In this document: positions 29,034-38,183 of the stretch, piece after piece | How positions within the stretch are numbered: the first letter of the stretch is position 1 | How the letters are laid out: every line of letters starts with the position of its first letter | DNA from: Rhodocyclaceae bacterium | Lineage (GTDB): Bacteria > Pseudomonadota > Gammaproteobacteria > Burkholderiales > CAIKXV01 | Assembly: GCA_020248265.1 (NCBI GenBank) | Contig: JADCHX010000011.1 | Coordinates: 62,001 to 126,000, forward strand | Reading direction: 5' to 3' | Length of the DNA stretch: 64,000 bases | Program-made: the position numbers and the translations under genes | The notes under the pieces: model-generated | Seen by the model: only the letters and a program-made list of their open reading frames with translations | The model's database searches: none | What the model was told of the DNA's origin: nothing

Positions 29034-30224
29034 ATGATGACATCGAACTCTCCCGACGTACTCGAGCGCAAGGCATCCGGGGCTGAAGTGCAGCCGATCC
29101 CGTTCAACCGCCCCTTCATGGTCGGGACCGAGCTCGACCACGTGCGCGAAGCCAATCGGCGTCTGCAGCTGGCGGGCGACGGGCATTTCACGTCGCTGTG
29201 CAGCGGCTGGCTGGAGCAGCGGACCGGTTGCCAGGCAGCGTTGCTGACGCATTCGTGCACGGCGGCGCTCGAGATGGCGGCGATCCTCGCCGACATCGGC
29301 CCGGGCGACGAGATCGTGATGCCGTCCTACACCTTCGTGTCCACCGCCAATGCATTCGTGCTGCGCGGCGGTTTGCCGGTATTCGTCGACATCCGGGCGG
29401 ACACGCTGAACATCGACGAAACGAAGCTCGAAGCCGCGATCACCGAGCGTACCCGCGCGATCGTCGTCGTCCATTACGCCGGTGTTGCCTGCGAAATGGA
29501 CACGGTGATGGCGATCGCCGCGCGCCACGGGCTGCTGGTCATCGAGGATGCCGCGCAGGGCGCGATGGCGTCCTACCGCGGACGTCCGCTGGGCAGCATC
29601 GGACAGATGGGCACGCTGAGCTTCCACGAAACGAAGAACATCATGTCGGGCGAGGGCGGGGCGCTGCTGGTGAACGACCCGGCGCTGGCCCACCGCGCCC
29701 GGTTGATTCGCGAGAAAGGGACCAACCGGACGGAGTTCCTGCAGGGTAAGGTCGACAAGTACACTTGGGTCGATATCGGTTCATCCTACCTGCCCGGAGA
29801 AATGACCGCGGCTTTCCTGTGGGGGCAGATGCAGGCCGCCGACGAGATCACTTCGCGGCGGCTGGCGTTGTGGGACGCCTATCATCGTGCGTTCGAGGGA
29901 CTCGAAGCGTCCGGCCATCTGCGCCGTCCCACGGTACCGGCGGAGTGCACCGCCAACGCGCACATGTACTACATCCTGCTTCCGGATCGCACGGCACGGC
30001 AGGGCTTCATCGACCAGCTCGCCCGGCGCGGCATCAACGCGGTGTCGCACTACGTGCCGCTGCACAGTTCCCCCGGCGGAATGCGCTTCTCCCGCGCTGC
30101 GGCTGAATTGCCGGTGACTGCGGATCTTGCCGACCGGCTGGTGCGATTGCCACTGTGGATCGGGCTCGAGGACCAGCAGCCGCGCGTGATCGATGCGGTA
30201 CACGAGATCCTGCTGCAGAATTGA
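29034..30224 (+). CDS. WecE/RffA-type sugar aminotransferase (dTDP-4-oxo-6-deoxyglucose transaminase-like)
   Basis: A 396-residue PLP-dependent DegT/DnrJ/EryC1/StrS aminotransferase, close to WecE (RffA). Visible are GDEIVMPSYTFVSTANAFVL, LVIEDAAQG and the PLP lysine K201 in FHETKNIMSGEGG. WecE makes dTDP-4-amino-4,6-dideoxygalactose for surface glycans. Its presence with WbqC-like, GT2, methyltransferase, flippase-like and GT-C genes indicates synthesis and transfer of a methylated amino sugar. Two ATGs stand side by side at the start. It ends the operon; the 208 bases behind it hold no gene. Confidence 0.92.
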   Translation: MMTSNSPDVLERKASGAEVQPIPFNRPFMVGTELDHVREANRRLQLAGDGHFTSLCSGWLEQRTGCQAALLTHSCTAALEMAAILADIGPGDEIVMPSYTFVSTANAFVLRGGLPVFVDIRADTLNIDETKLEAAITERTRAIVVVHYAGVACEMDTVMAIAARHGLLVIEDAAQGAMASYRGRPLGSIGQMGTLSFHETKNIMSGEGGALLVNDPALAHRARLIREKGTNRTEFLQGKVDKYTWVDIGSSYLPGEMTAAFLWGQMQAADEITSRRLALWDAYHRAFEGLEASGHLRRPTVPAECTANAHMYYILLPDRTARQGFIDQLARRGINAVSHYVPLHSSPGGMRFSRAAAELPVTADLADRLVRLPLWIGLEDQQPRVIDAVHEILLQN

Positions 30225-30432
30225 CTGCTGTCGCTGCGGCACCCTAAACTGCATCCGGAAGCGTTTCTACTTTCCGAGACCGTGCGCAAGAACGCGGGCC
30301 GGAATGACGGAGGAGGCACGGGTGCAAGACCCCGCCTGCCATGCCTGAAAGGGCGATCGCGCGCCGTTGCCGGTCGCGGGCCATGCCTGCGGGCGTATGC
30401 GTACACCCGGCACAAACAGGAGCAACAGGAAC

Positions 30433-32175
30433 ATGACCGCGTTCAGATCAGAGACCCGCGATGGCATGCGCATCGACTGGGATGTGCCCATCACCATGGA
30501 CGACGGGCTGGTGCTGCGCGCCGATATCTTCCGCCCGGTGGCCGAGGGCCGCTATCCGGTGCTCATGACCTACGGTCCGTATGGCAAGGGCCTCGCCTTC
30601 CAGGAAGGCTACAAGACCGCCTGGGACATCATGGCGCGCGAGAATCCGGACGCACTTGCCGGCTCCACCAACCAGTACCAGAACTGGGAGGTGGTCGACC
30701 CTGAGAAGTGGGTGCCCGACGGCTATGTCTGCATCCGTGTCGACTCCCGTGGCGCGGGCCGCTCGCCGGGATACCTCGCCCACAACAATGCGCGCGAGAC
30801 GCGTGACTTCCACCTGTGCATCGAATGGGCGGCGGTGCAGCCCTGGTGCAACGGCAAGGTCGGGCTCAACGGCATTTCCTACTATGCCAGCAACCAGTGG
30901 CGTGTCGCCGCGTCCCAGCCGCCGCACCTGGCCGCGATCTGCGCCTGGGAGGGCTGGAACGATGCCTACCGCGAGTCGCACCGCCATGGCGGCATCGCCT
31001 GCACCTTCCGCAAGAACTGGCAGGAGATGCAGGTCAAGACGGTGCAGCACGGCGTCGGTGAGCGCGGCAGGAAACATCCGGTCACCGGAGAGCTCGCGTG
31101 CGGCCCCGAGACGCTGAGCGAGGCCGAACTGACGAACAACCGTGAAGACATGTGGCGCGCGGTGCTCGAGCGCGAGACCGACACCGAGTGGTATCGCGAG
31201 CGCAGCGCCGACCTGTCGCGGGTCACGGTACCGGTGCTGTCGGCGGCCAACTGGGGTGGGCAGGGGCTGCACCCCCGCGGCAACTTCGAGGGCTTCGTCG
31301 GCGCAGCATCGAAGCAGAAGTGGCTGGAAGTGCATGGCGGTTCGCACTGGGCGCCGTTCTACACCGACTACGGCGTCGGGCTGCAGAAGCGCTTCTTCGA
31401 CCATTTCCTGAAGGGCATCGACAACGGCTGGGACAGGCAGCCCCCGGTGCTGCTGCAGGTTCGCCATCCGGGCGAGACGTTCGTCGAGCGCGCCGAGCGC
31501 GAATGGCCGCTCGCGCGGACCCGCTGGACCCGCTTCCACCTCGATCCTGCCGGCATGCGCCTGTCGGACAAGCCGCCAGCTTCCGACGCGGCGCACACTT
31601 ACGAGGCCATGGGTGACGGAGCCACCTTTTCCACTGGCGCACTCGAGCACGACACCGAGATCACCGGCCCGATCGCGCTCAAGCTGTTCGTGTCTTCCTC
31701 GACGGTCGATGCAGACATCTTCGCCGTGCTGCGGGTGTTCGATCCGGCCGGCAAGGAAGTGGTGTTCCAGGGGGCGCTCGATCCGCACACGCCCATCGCC
31801 CAGGGCTGGCTTCGCGCGTCCCATCGCGAACTCGACGCGGCACGCTCGCTGCCCTGGCGGCCGTATCACACGCACCGCGAAAAGCAGCTGCTGGTCCCGG
31901 GCCAGGTCTATGAACTGGACGTAGAGATCTGGCCGACCTGCATCGTCGTGCCCAGGGGCTACAGCATCGCGCTGAGCATACGTGGCAAGGATTACGAGTA
32001 CGACGGCGAAGCGGCGGTGCTGTCGAACATGAAGAACCCGATGAAGGGCTGCGGGCCGTTCGTCCATGACGATGAGACCGACCGTCCGCCGGCCATCTTC
32101 GGCGGCAAGGTGACGCTGCACACAGGCCCGAAGCATCAGGCTGCGGTCCTGCTGCCCGTCATCCCGGCTGCATAG
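30433..32175 (+). CDS. CocE/NonD-family hydrolase (X-Pro dipeptidyl-peptidase S15-like)
   Basis: A 580-residue alpha/beta hydrolase of the CocE/NonD family. The catalytic serine is in GLNGISYYASNQW, the DSRGAGRSPG oxyanion-region motif precedes it, and the histidine is probably in the GSHWAPF segment. A C-terminal jelly-roll domain (from about residue 360) with PRGYSIALSIRGKDYEYDG is typical. Family members cleave esters or amides such as cocaine, glutaryl-7-ACA or X-Pro peptides. No signal peptide is present. The ATG follows AGGA. A Bug receptor gene begins 95 bases behind it, so it may act on a compound taken up through that receptor. Confidence 0.9.
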   Translation: MTAFRSETRDGMRIDWDVPITMDDGLVLRADIFRPVAEGRYPVLMTYGPYGKGLAFQEGYKTAWDIMARENPDALAGSTNQYQNWEVVDPEKWVPDGYVCIRVDSRGAGRSPGYLAHNNARETRDFHLCIEWAAVQPWCNGKVGLNGISYYASNQWRVAASQPPHLAAICAWEGWNDAYRESHRHGGIACTFRKNWQEMQVKTVQHGVGERGRKHPVTGELACGPETLSEAELTNNREDMWRAVLERETDTEWYRERSADLSRVTVPVLSAANWGGQGLHPRGNFEGFVGAASKQKWLEVHGGSHWAPFYTDYGVGLQKRFFDHFLKGIDNGWDRQPPVLLQVRHPGETFVERAEREWPLARTRWTRFHLDPAGMRLSDKPPASDAAHTYEAMGDGATFSTGALEHDTEITGPIALKLFVSSSTVDADIFAVLRVFDPAGKEVVFQGALDPHTPIAQGWLRASHRELDAARSLPWRPYHTHREKQLLVPGQVYELDVEIWPTCIVVPRGYSIALSIRGKDYEYDGEAAVLSNMKNPMKGCGPFVHDDETDRPPAIFGGKVTLHTGPKHQAAVLLPVIPAA

Positions 32176-32270
32176 AAACGCGTCGCTGGAAGGTGCCGGA
32201 GGCCCCGGCACCGGACCCGATACCAAGGTGGCCTGGTGTACAGGCCTGTTTGCCCAAGGAGGGGTTGTCC

Positions 32271-33242
32271 GTGAAGACGAAGTCCGTTCTCTCGATGTTC
32301 GCCGCGGCTGCGGCATTGGTGGTCAGCATGGGTGTGCAGGCGCAGGCCTGGCCGAACAAGCCGATCAGGCTCGTCATCCCTTTCCCGCCGGGCAACACGA
32401 CCGACATCATGGCGCGGCTGATGGCACCCAGGATGGCCGAGCGTCTCGGCCAGCCGGTGATCGTCGAGAACCGGCCGGGCGCCAGCGGCATGCTGGGCCT
32501 CGATTTCGTTGCCCGGGCCACGCCCGACGGTTACACCTTCGCCGCAGGGCAGGGCGGTAACCTCGCCGTGCTACCGCATACCAGCAAGAGCGTCCCCTAC
32601 GATGCGCTGAAGGACTTCACGCCGATCGCGGTTTCCACCGCCAATTACCTGGTGGTCGTCGGCGCCACCGGTGCACCGTTCAAGAACCTCGTCGAGATGA
32701 TCGCCTGGGCCAGGGCGAACCCGGGCAAGCTGACCGTGGCGAGCAATGGCGAGGGCGGCTTTCCCCATCTCATCTTCGAGCAGCTGCGCATGATGGCTGG
32801 CTTCTCGTTCAACCACATTCCGTACAAGGGCTCGGCGCAGATTGCCACCGAACTGATGGGCGGGCAGGTGATGGCGGGGGTCGATGGCGTCACCGGGCTC
32901 ACGCCGCACATCAAGTCGGGCCGTATCAACCTGCTGGCGGTCACCAGCAAGGCGCGCACCCCCGAGTGGCCCGACACGCCGGCCGCCGCCGAGGCGGTGC
33001 CCGGCTACGAGTCGGGCGGCTGGTTCGGCTGGGTCGGTCCGGCGGGCATGCCGCGCGAGGTGGTCGCCCGCCTGAACGACGAGATCAACCGCGCGATGCG
33101 CAGCCCGGACATCGTCGAGAAGCTCACCGCAGCCGGCCTGACCATGGTCTACGAGTCGCCGGAGTACTTCGCGCAGCTGATCCGCAGCGAGCACGCGAAG
33201 TACGGCAAGCTGGTGAAGGCGATCGGATTCAAGCCGCAGTAG
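32271..33242 (+). CDS. Bug/TctC-family periplasmic solute receptor
   Basis: A 323-residue Bug receptor with signal peptide ending at MGVQAQ and mature start AWPNKPIRLVIPFPPGNTTD. It has ENRPGASGMLGLDFVARA and HIPYKGSAQIATELMGGQ. A longer frame exists upstream, but a GTG preceded by AAGGAGGGG gives a normal short signal peptide and is taken as the start. PPGN in place of PPGG changes the first ligand-binding loop. It follows the CocE-like hydrolase gene and converges on hflX. Confidence 0.95.
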   Translation: MKTKSVLSMFAAAAALVVSMGVQAQAWPNKPIRLVIPFPPGNTTDIMARLMAPRMAERLGQPVIVENRPGASGMLGLDFVARATPDGYTFAAGQGGNLAVLPHTSKSVPYDALKDFTPIAVSTANYLVVVGATGAPFKNLVEMIAWARANPGKLTVASNGEGGFPHLIFEQLRMMAGFSFNHIPYKGSAQIATELMGGQVMAGVDGVTGLTPHIKSGRINLLAVTSKARTPEWPDTPAAAEAVPGYESGGWFGWVGPAGMPREVVARLNDEINRAMRSPDIVEKLTAAGLTMVYESPEYFAQLIRSEHAKYGKLVKAIGFKPQ

Positions 33243-33289
33243 GCGGCTGCTTCACGCTGCGCCGCGCATCGTTGGATGCTGCGGCGCGT

Positions 33290-34603
33290 TCATCCTCTGG
33301 CGGTCCGCTTCTTCACGGGTCCGATCTGCTCGCGCAGCGCATCGATGTCCTTGCGCTCGCCGCGCACGGTGAAGAAGGTGCCCTCCACGTCGGGCCGTTC
33401 CTCGACGACCTCGCAGGTCGAGAACAGCGGCCCGCGCAGCTTCTGCGCCGACCAGGGCAGGAACAGCTCCGCCCTCACCAGCCGCTTGCGGAAGAAGGCG
33501 AAGATCGCCTTGTGCAGCCGTGCGACGGCTTCGGCGTCGAGTGCGCTGACGACGATGCATTTCGGGAACTGCGCGCGCAGGGCCTTGCTGCGCGCGGCCT
33601 GCGCCTTCGCATCGCCAACCTGGTCGATCTTGTTGAACACCAGCAGTCGCGGCACGGCGCCAGCGTCGATCTCCTCCAGTACCTTCACGGTCACGTCGAG
33701 CTGGCGTTCGAAGCCGGGGTCGCCGGCGTCTACTACATGCAGCAGCAGCGAGGCCTCGGCGGCTTCCTCCAGCGTGGACTTGAACGACGCGACCAGGTCG
33801 TGCGGCAGGTTCTTGATGAAGCCGACAGTGTCGCTGACCAGCACGCGCGGGACGCCCTCGGGCACGAGCACGCGCACCGTCGTGTCGAGCGTCGCGAACA
33901 GCTTGTTCTCGACCAGCACGTCGCTGCCGGTCAGCGCACGCATCAGGGTCGACTTGCCGGCGTTGGTGTAGCCAACCAGCGCGACGCGTGCGACGCCCTG
34001 ACTGTCCTGGCGCCGGGCGCGCTGGGTCTGGCGCTCGTGGTCGAGCGCCTCGATCTCCTGCTTCAGTTCGGCGATCCGGTCGCGGATGCGCGAGCGGTCG
34101 GTCTGCGCGGCGGATTCGCCCGCGCCGCGGCCACCGACGCCGCTGCGCTGCCGGCCCTGGGGGCCGGCCAGCTTTGCCGCCTCGCGCAGGCGCGGCGCGA
34201 GGTAGCGCAGCCGTGCGATCTCGACCTGCGCGCGCGCCGCGTTCGAGCGGGCATGCCGGTGGAAGATCTCCAGGATCACCATCGCACGGTCCATCACCTG
34301 GCAGCCGACCTCTTTCTCGAGGTTGCCGGCCTGCGACGGCGAGATGTCGTGGTCGACCAGCACGAAGTCGGCGTTGTTTTCCGCGAACAGGCGCATCTCT
34401 TCGCGCTTGCCGGCACCCACGTAGGCCATGGCGTCGAAGCTCGTGCGTTTCTGCGTAAACGTGCCCACGACCTCGAAGCCCAGCGTGCGGGCGAGTTCGC
34501 CCAGTTCCTTCAGGGACGATTCGAACTCGATGTCGCTCACGTCAGGCAACTGCACGGCCACGATGAGGGCCCGCGACGTGGCGGTGCGTGTTTCGATGGA
34601 CAT
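33290..34603 (-). CDS. hflX: GTPase HflX
   Basis: A 437-residue HflX, a GTPase that binds the 50S subunit and splits stalled or heat-damaged ribosomes. The N-terminal HflX domain (YVGAGKREEM near residue 61, DHDISPSQ) and a coiled coil come before the G domain: G1 GYTNAGKST (211-219), G3 DTVGFI, G4 NKID. A C-terminal extension follows. A Gly-rich insert (RQRSGVGGRGAGES, about 151-164) sits in the HflX/G-domain linker as usual. In most proteobacteria hflX follows hfq; here the upstream neighbour is a glycosyltransferase gene instead, so the usual arrangement is broken. Confidence 0.97.
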   Translation of the reverse strand: MSIETRTATSRALIVAVQLPDVSDIEFESSLKELGELARTLGFEVVGTFTQKRTSFDAMAYVGAGKREEMRLFAENNADFVLVDHDISPSQAGNLEKEVGCQVMDRAMVILEIFHRHARSNAARAQVEIARLRYLAPRLREAAKLAGPQGRQRSGVGGRGAGESAAQTDRSRIRDRIAELKQEIEALDHERQTQRARRQDSQGVARVALVGYTNAGKSTLMRALTGSDVLVENKLFATLDTTVRVLVPEGVPRVLVSDTVGFIKNLPHDLVASFKSTLEEAAEASLLLHVVDAGDPGFERQLDVTVKVLEEIDAGAVPRLLVFNKIDQVGDAKAQAARSKALRAQFPKCIVVSALDAEAVARLHKAIFAFFRKRLVRAELFLPWSAQKLRGPLFSTCEVVEERPDVEGTFFTVRGERKDIDALREQIGPVKKRTARG

Positions 34604-34693
34604 GTGCGGTGGAGGTTTCCTGCGGTTACGGGTGCCGATGGTACGCCATGGACGGGGCCGTGCCGCCGGCCGCGTGCGGGGGCCGGCCCGGGT

Positions 34694-35398
34694 TCAGGCC
34701 TGGCCGTCTCCGTCGAAACCCTCGCGGAGGCGGTTCCAGGCCGCATACCAGATCGGTGACGATTCCCGGTCCCGGTACTCCGCGAAGCACGGGGTGCCGA
34801 GCGTGTAGTGGATGAGCTTTGCCTGCAGGTTCTCGGGATACTCGATGGCCAGCCAGTTCCATTCCCGCGGCAGTTCGCCGACCAGGGAATCGTCCAGCCA
34901 GGAGAATCGGTGCAGGTAGGAGCCCGGCATGCGCTGGATGAAGTCCGGCGTCAGCACGCGGTGCGCCTCGTGCGCGCAGTTCCAGAGGATCAAGCTCGAC
35001 CAGTTCTTGCGCGGGTAGTTCTCGTTGCGGTTGCCGAGGTACTTCACGGCCGCCTTCGTCTGGTAGTCGTGCTTGACGACCTGCACCGCCTTCGCGGGGT
35101 CGCGCAGTGCCCATAGTTCGGCGATGTCCGCCTGGCAGACCATGTCGCCGTCGGCGAAAAGGGCCCAGCCGCTGTAGTCGGAGAGATACGGGGTCAGGAA
35201 GCGCGAGTAGATGAAGCGGTTGCTGCCGTCGGTGTGCGTTTCCTTGTAGCCGGCGAGCGTGTTCTCCGCGAGCGGGGTGAACTGGACCGGCAGCGAGGAC
35301 TTCTCGAGCACGCTCTGGCAGAACGTGTGATAGGCGACCGCCTCCCGCTGGTCGAAGCCCACCACCAGCGAGATGCGTCCCCCGGGCGGCAGGCTCAA
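34694..35398 (-). CDS. Glycosyltransferase-like protein (GT8-like)
   Basis: A 234-residue protein resembling small GT8-like glycosyltransferases. The start ISLVVGFDQREAVAYHTFC and the nucleotide-sugar/metal motif ALFADGDMVCQADIAELW support a transferase with a DxD. The C-terminal part has NWSSLILWNCAHEAHR and LIHYTLGTPCFAEYR. No ATG fits: the start is a TTG overlapping the stop of the upstream TPR gene (TTGA), or a GTG 33 bases further in. Coupling to the TPR-glycosyltransferase-like gene suggests both work on one glycan or glycoprotein. The 90 bases up to hflX hold nothing recognisable. Confidence 0.8.
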   Translation of the reverse strand: MSLPPGGRISLVVGFDQREAVAYHTFCQSVLEKSSLPVQFTPLAENTLAGYKETHTDGSNRFIYSRFLTPYLSDYSGWALFADGDMVCQADIAELWALRDPAKAVQVVKHDYQTKAAVKYLGNRNENYPRKNWSSLILWNCAHEAHRVLTPDFIQRMPGSYLHRFSWLDDSLVGELPREWNWLAIEYPENLQAKLIHYTLGTPCFAEYRDRESSPIWYAAWNRLREGFDGDGQA

Positions 35399-37182
35399 CG
35401 CAGCTGCTCCAGCACGGCCTGCGCCTCTTGTAGTGGCCCTGACCAGTCGCCCTGGCGGTGCTGGCGCAGCACGCGCACCGTCGGATACCACGGCGGATGG
35501 GCTTCGCCGGTACGCGTGTTCCAGTACCACATGCGCCCGGTGAAGCGCGGCACCAGCAGCAGCGTCGGCTTGCCCAGCGCGCCGGCCAGGTGCGCGGTCG
35601 AGTTGCTGATGGTCACGATGATGTCGCAGGCTTCGATCAGCGTGGCCAGCCCATCGATGTCGTCGAACAGGTCGATGCCCGGCACGGTCTCGATCGGCGC
35701 ATCGGTCAGCGCGCACGTGCGCGCGACTTCGCCGCTGACGTCCCCGTACTGCAGGTTCGCGAAGGTGAATCCGTCGAGCATCAGCAGGTCGCGCATGCGC
35801 TCGAGCGGCATGCTCTTGTCGTCGCCGACCTGCGCATTGATGCTCTTCCACGACAGGCCGCAGACCTTCCGGTTGCGGAACGGCTTCAGTTCGCGCACCT
35901 GTCGTGCGCGCTCGCGATCTGCTACCAGCACGCGGTCGCAAGCGGCGGGAAACGCGTCGGCGGTCGGCCTGAAGAGGGAGCCCAGGCTGCCCACCGGCAA
36001 CTGCAGGTCGTACTCCGCTTCCAAGGGTGGCTGGTTGCGCGCGGTGAACCGTGTCTGCGGGAAGGACCGGCGGAACAGCGGCAGCAGCTTTTCGTCGAGC
36101 GAGATCGTCGCCGCAGGTGCCCTGGCGATGAGTTCCCGGAACATCGTCGAGTAGAGCACCTGGTCGCCGATGCCCTGTTCGGCCCATACGAACAGGCGCG
36201 CTGCGGTCGCGCTGCCGTCCCAGCGCGGCCGGGATGTACGCAGGCGCTCGGAGCCCGGACGGCGCAGGCGCGCCTCATAGGCGGGCCATCCGCGCGGAAA
36301 ATCGAATCGTGCCAGGTACAGGTGCGACAGGCTGAGCTGGTCTTCGGCGTTGGCCGGCGCGAGCGCCACGGCCTTCTCGAGCATCGGCAGCGATTCGTCA
36401 GCCCGGTCCAGCCCGGCGAGCACTGCGCCGCGCATCGACCACGCCGGTGCAAAGCCCGGTTGCACCCGGTTGGCTTCCTCGAGGCAGGGCAGCGCATCGG
36501 CCAGGCGCTTGAGCGACACGAGCGCCATCGCCTTGCCCGTCCAGCCCTCTGGCCGTAGCGGATCGATCGACAGGCAGTGTTCGAAGGCGGCCAGCGCGTC
36601 GTCGTAGCGGCCGAGGCCCGCGAGCGCAACGGCACGGTTGGACAGCACCTCGACATGCCGGGGATCGATCTGCAGCGCGCGGTCATGCTGCTCGAGGGCT
36701 TCGGCGAACTGGCCTAGATCGTTCAGCGCGGCACCCAGGTTCATCAGGGGCGCGAAGTCGTCCGGCTTGATCGCCAGCGCCTTGCGGTAGCAGTCGGCGG
36801 CATCCTCGAACCGGCCCTGCAGGTCGCGTACCCGAGCCGAAAGCAGCCAGCCCTGGTGGTGATTGCGGTCGAGCCAGACCAGCGTCTGCAGGTGGCTGGC
36901 CGCGGCGTCGGTATCGCCCCGCTCGAGCGCGATCAGCGCGAGGTTCACCCATGCCTCCGCGTAACGATCGTCGACCGTCACCGCCCTGCGTGCATCGGCT
37001 TCGGCTTCATCCAGCCGGCCGAGCCGGATACGTACTGCCGCTCGGTTGGTCAGCGTCGACGGGCGGTCGGGCAGCAGCCCCAGCGAGTCGGAGAAGCGTG
37101 ACTCGGCGCCTTCGGGATCGTCCCGGCCGAGGCAGGCGAGCCCCTCGAGGAACAATTGCCGGGCCTGTTCGAAACTATCCAT
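35395..37182 (-). CDS. TPR protein with glycosyltransferase-like C-terminal domain
   Basis: A 595-residue protein. About eight tetratricopeptide repeats fill residues 1-290 (for example YAEAWVNLALIALERGDTDA and FAPLMNLGAALNDLGQFAEA). The C-terminal half (about 310-590) has VWAEQGIGDQVLYSTMFREL, VCGLSWKS and CDIIVTISNSTAHLAGALGK, features of the GT9/GT41-like (heptosyltransferase/O-GlcNAc-transferase-like) fold common in Burkholderiales TPR proteins. Flagellin or other protein glycosylation is one possibility, but no flagellar gene is near. Its stop overlaps the start of the glycosyltransferase gene. Confidence 0.9.
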   Translation of the reverse strand: MDSFEQARQLFLEGLACLGRDDPEGAESRFSDSLGLLPDRPSTLTNRAAVRIRLGRLDEAEADARRAVTVDDRYAEAWVNLALIALERGDTDAAASHLQTLVWLDRNHHQGWLLSARVRDLQGRFEDAADCYRKALAIKPDDFAPLMNLGAALNDLGQFAEALEQHDRALQIDPRHVEVLSNRAVALAGLGRYDDALAAFEHCLSIDPLRPEGWTGKAMALVSLKRLADALPCLEEANRVQPGFAPAWSMRGAVLAGLDRADESLPMLEKAVALAPANAEDQLSLSHLYLARFDFPRGWPAYEARLRRPGSERLRTSRPRWDGSATAARLFVWAEQGIGDQVLYSTMFRELIARAPAATISLDEKLLPLFRRSFPQTRFTARNQPPLEAEYDLQLPVGSLGSLFRPTADAFPAACDRVLVADRERARQVRELKPFRNRKVCGLSWKSINAQVGDDKSMPLERMRDLLMLDGFTFANLQYGDVSGEVARTCALTDAPIETVPGIDLFDDIDGLATLIEACDIIVTISNSTAHLAGALGKPTLLLVPRFTGRMWYWNTRTGEAHPPWYPTVRVLRQHRQGDWSGPLQEAQAVLEQLR

Positions 37183-37258
37183 GGGTGGGTTCGGCTGCGT
37201 GGAAACAGCCGAAGTTTCTCACGCGGCCGCGGGTTTCTGTGGCGGCTGTCGCTCGGGC

Positions 37259-38155
37259 CTAGGCAGCGTATCGCGCGCGTGCATCCTGCGCCAGGACGAC
37301 CAGCGCGCCGTCGGGCGCATGCAGCGCATGCCGCCGGCCGGCAGGCAGGTGCAGCATGTTGTACTTCGGCACGTCGACCCGGGCACCGTCGAGATCGGCC
37401 TGCAGGCTGCCTTCCACCACGAAGGTGAACTGTTCGTTGTCGTGCGCATGCGCCGGCAGGGCCGCGCCCGGCGCGAGCCGCAGCACGCCGACATGGATGC
37501 GCTCGCCGGTGAGCAGTCGGCCATGCACGCCCGGTGCCAGTGCCTGTTCGCCGGCCAGCGACAGCGATGCGCTGGCAGGACCGTCGCGCAGGCCGTCGGC
37601 GTCGACCATGCCGTACACGTAACGCCGGCCCGGGCCGGGCGGCATCGTGCGCCACTCGGCCAGGGCCTGTGCGGTGGTCGCTGCCGGTTCGCCGGTCCGG
37701 CTGCCGAATCCGGCGAAGCAGTTCGGCCCGTCGTAGCGACCGTCGACCGGCGGGCCGACGATGCCGTGGCGGGTATCCTTGACTGCGAGGAACACGAGGT
37801 CTTCGTCGGGGCAGGCGAGGCCGGTATGGACCACCATCCCCGGCGTGTGCAGGATGCTGCCGGGCCCGGCAAACACGCGGTCGCCCTCGATGTCGTTCAT
37901 CATCATCCCCTGCAGGATGAAGTTGAACTGTTCGTTCGGATGCGAGTGCGCCTTGGCACCGGTGCCGCGCGCCTGGCGCCCGAGCGTGCAGATGATGTGC
38001 TCGCCGCGGAGCACCGCCCCGACGGTCGACGATTTGCCGCTGGTGATGTCCGGCCCCGACAGCAGGCGGCGCGCCGTCACTTCCAGGCTGGTCGGGTTGG
38101 CGGGTACGGCGCCGAGCTGGTCGAAGTCGTAGACGTGCTGTACGTCGAGGGTCAT
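37259..38155 (-). CDS. Cupin-domain protein (two cupin barrels)
   Basis: A 298-residue bicupin. The N-terminal barrel has the metal motif AHSHPNEQFNFILQG with the later VVHTG histidine; the C-terminal barrel has PAHAHDNEQFTFVVEG and LPAGRRHAL. Two intact His-x-His-x-Glu-Gln motifs suggest a metal-dependent dioxygenase, decarboxylase or isomerase for an organic acid, but the reaction is unknown. The ATG was chosen inside a longer frame that overlaps the Bug gene upstream. It follows that Bug receptor gene by 28 bases in the same direction, so the receptor may supply its substrate. Confidence 0.88.
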   Translation of the reverse strand: MTLDVQHVYDFDQLGAVPANPTSLEVTARRLLSGPDITSGKSSTVGAVLRGEHIICTLGRQARGTGAKAHSHPNEQFNFILQGMMMNDIEGDRVFAGPGSILHTPGMVVHTGLACPDEDLVFLAVKDTRHGIVGPPVDGRYDGPNCFAGFGSRTGEPAATTAQALAEWRTMPPGPGRRYVYGMVDADGLRDGPASASLSLAGEQALAPGVHGRLLTGERIHVGVLRLAPGAALPAHAHDNEQFTFVVEGSLQADLDGARVDVPKYNMLHLPAGRRHALHAPDGALVVLAQDARARYAA

Positions 38156-38183
38156 GTGCTGTCTCGTCCTGTGCGTGCCGGCT

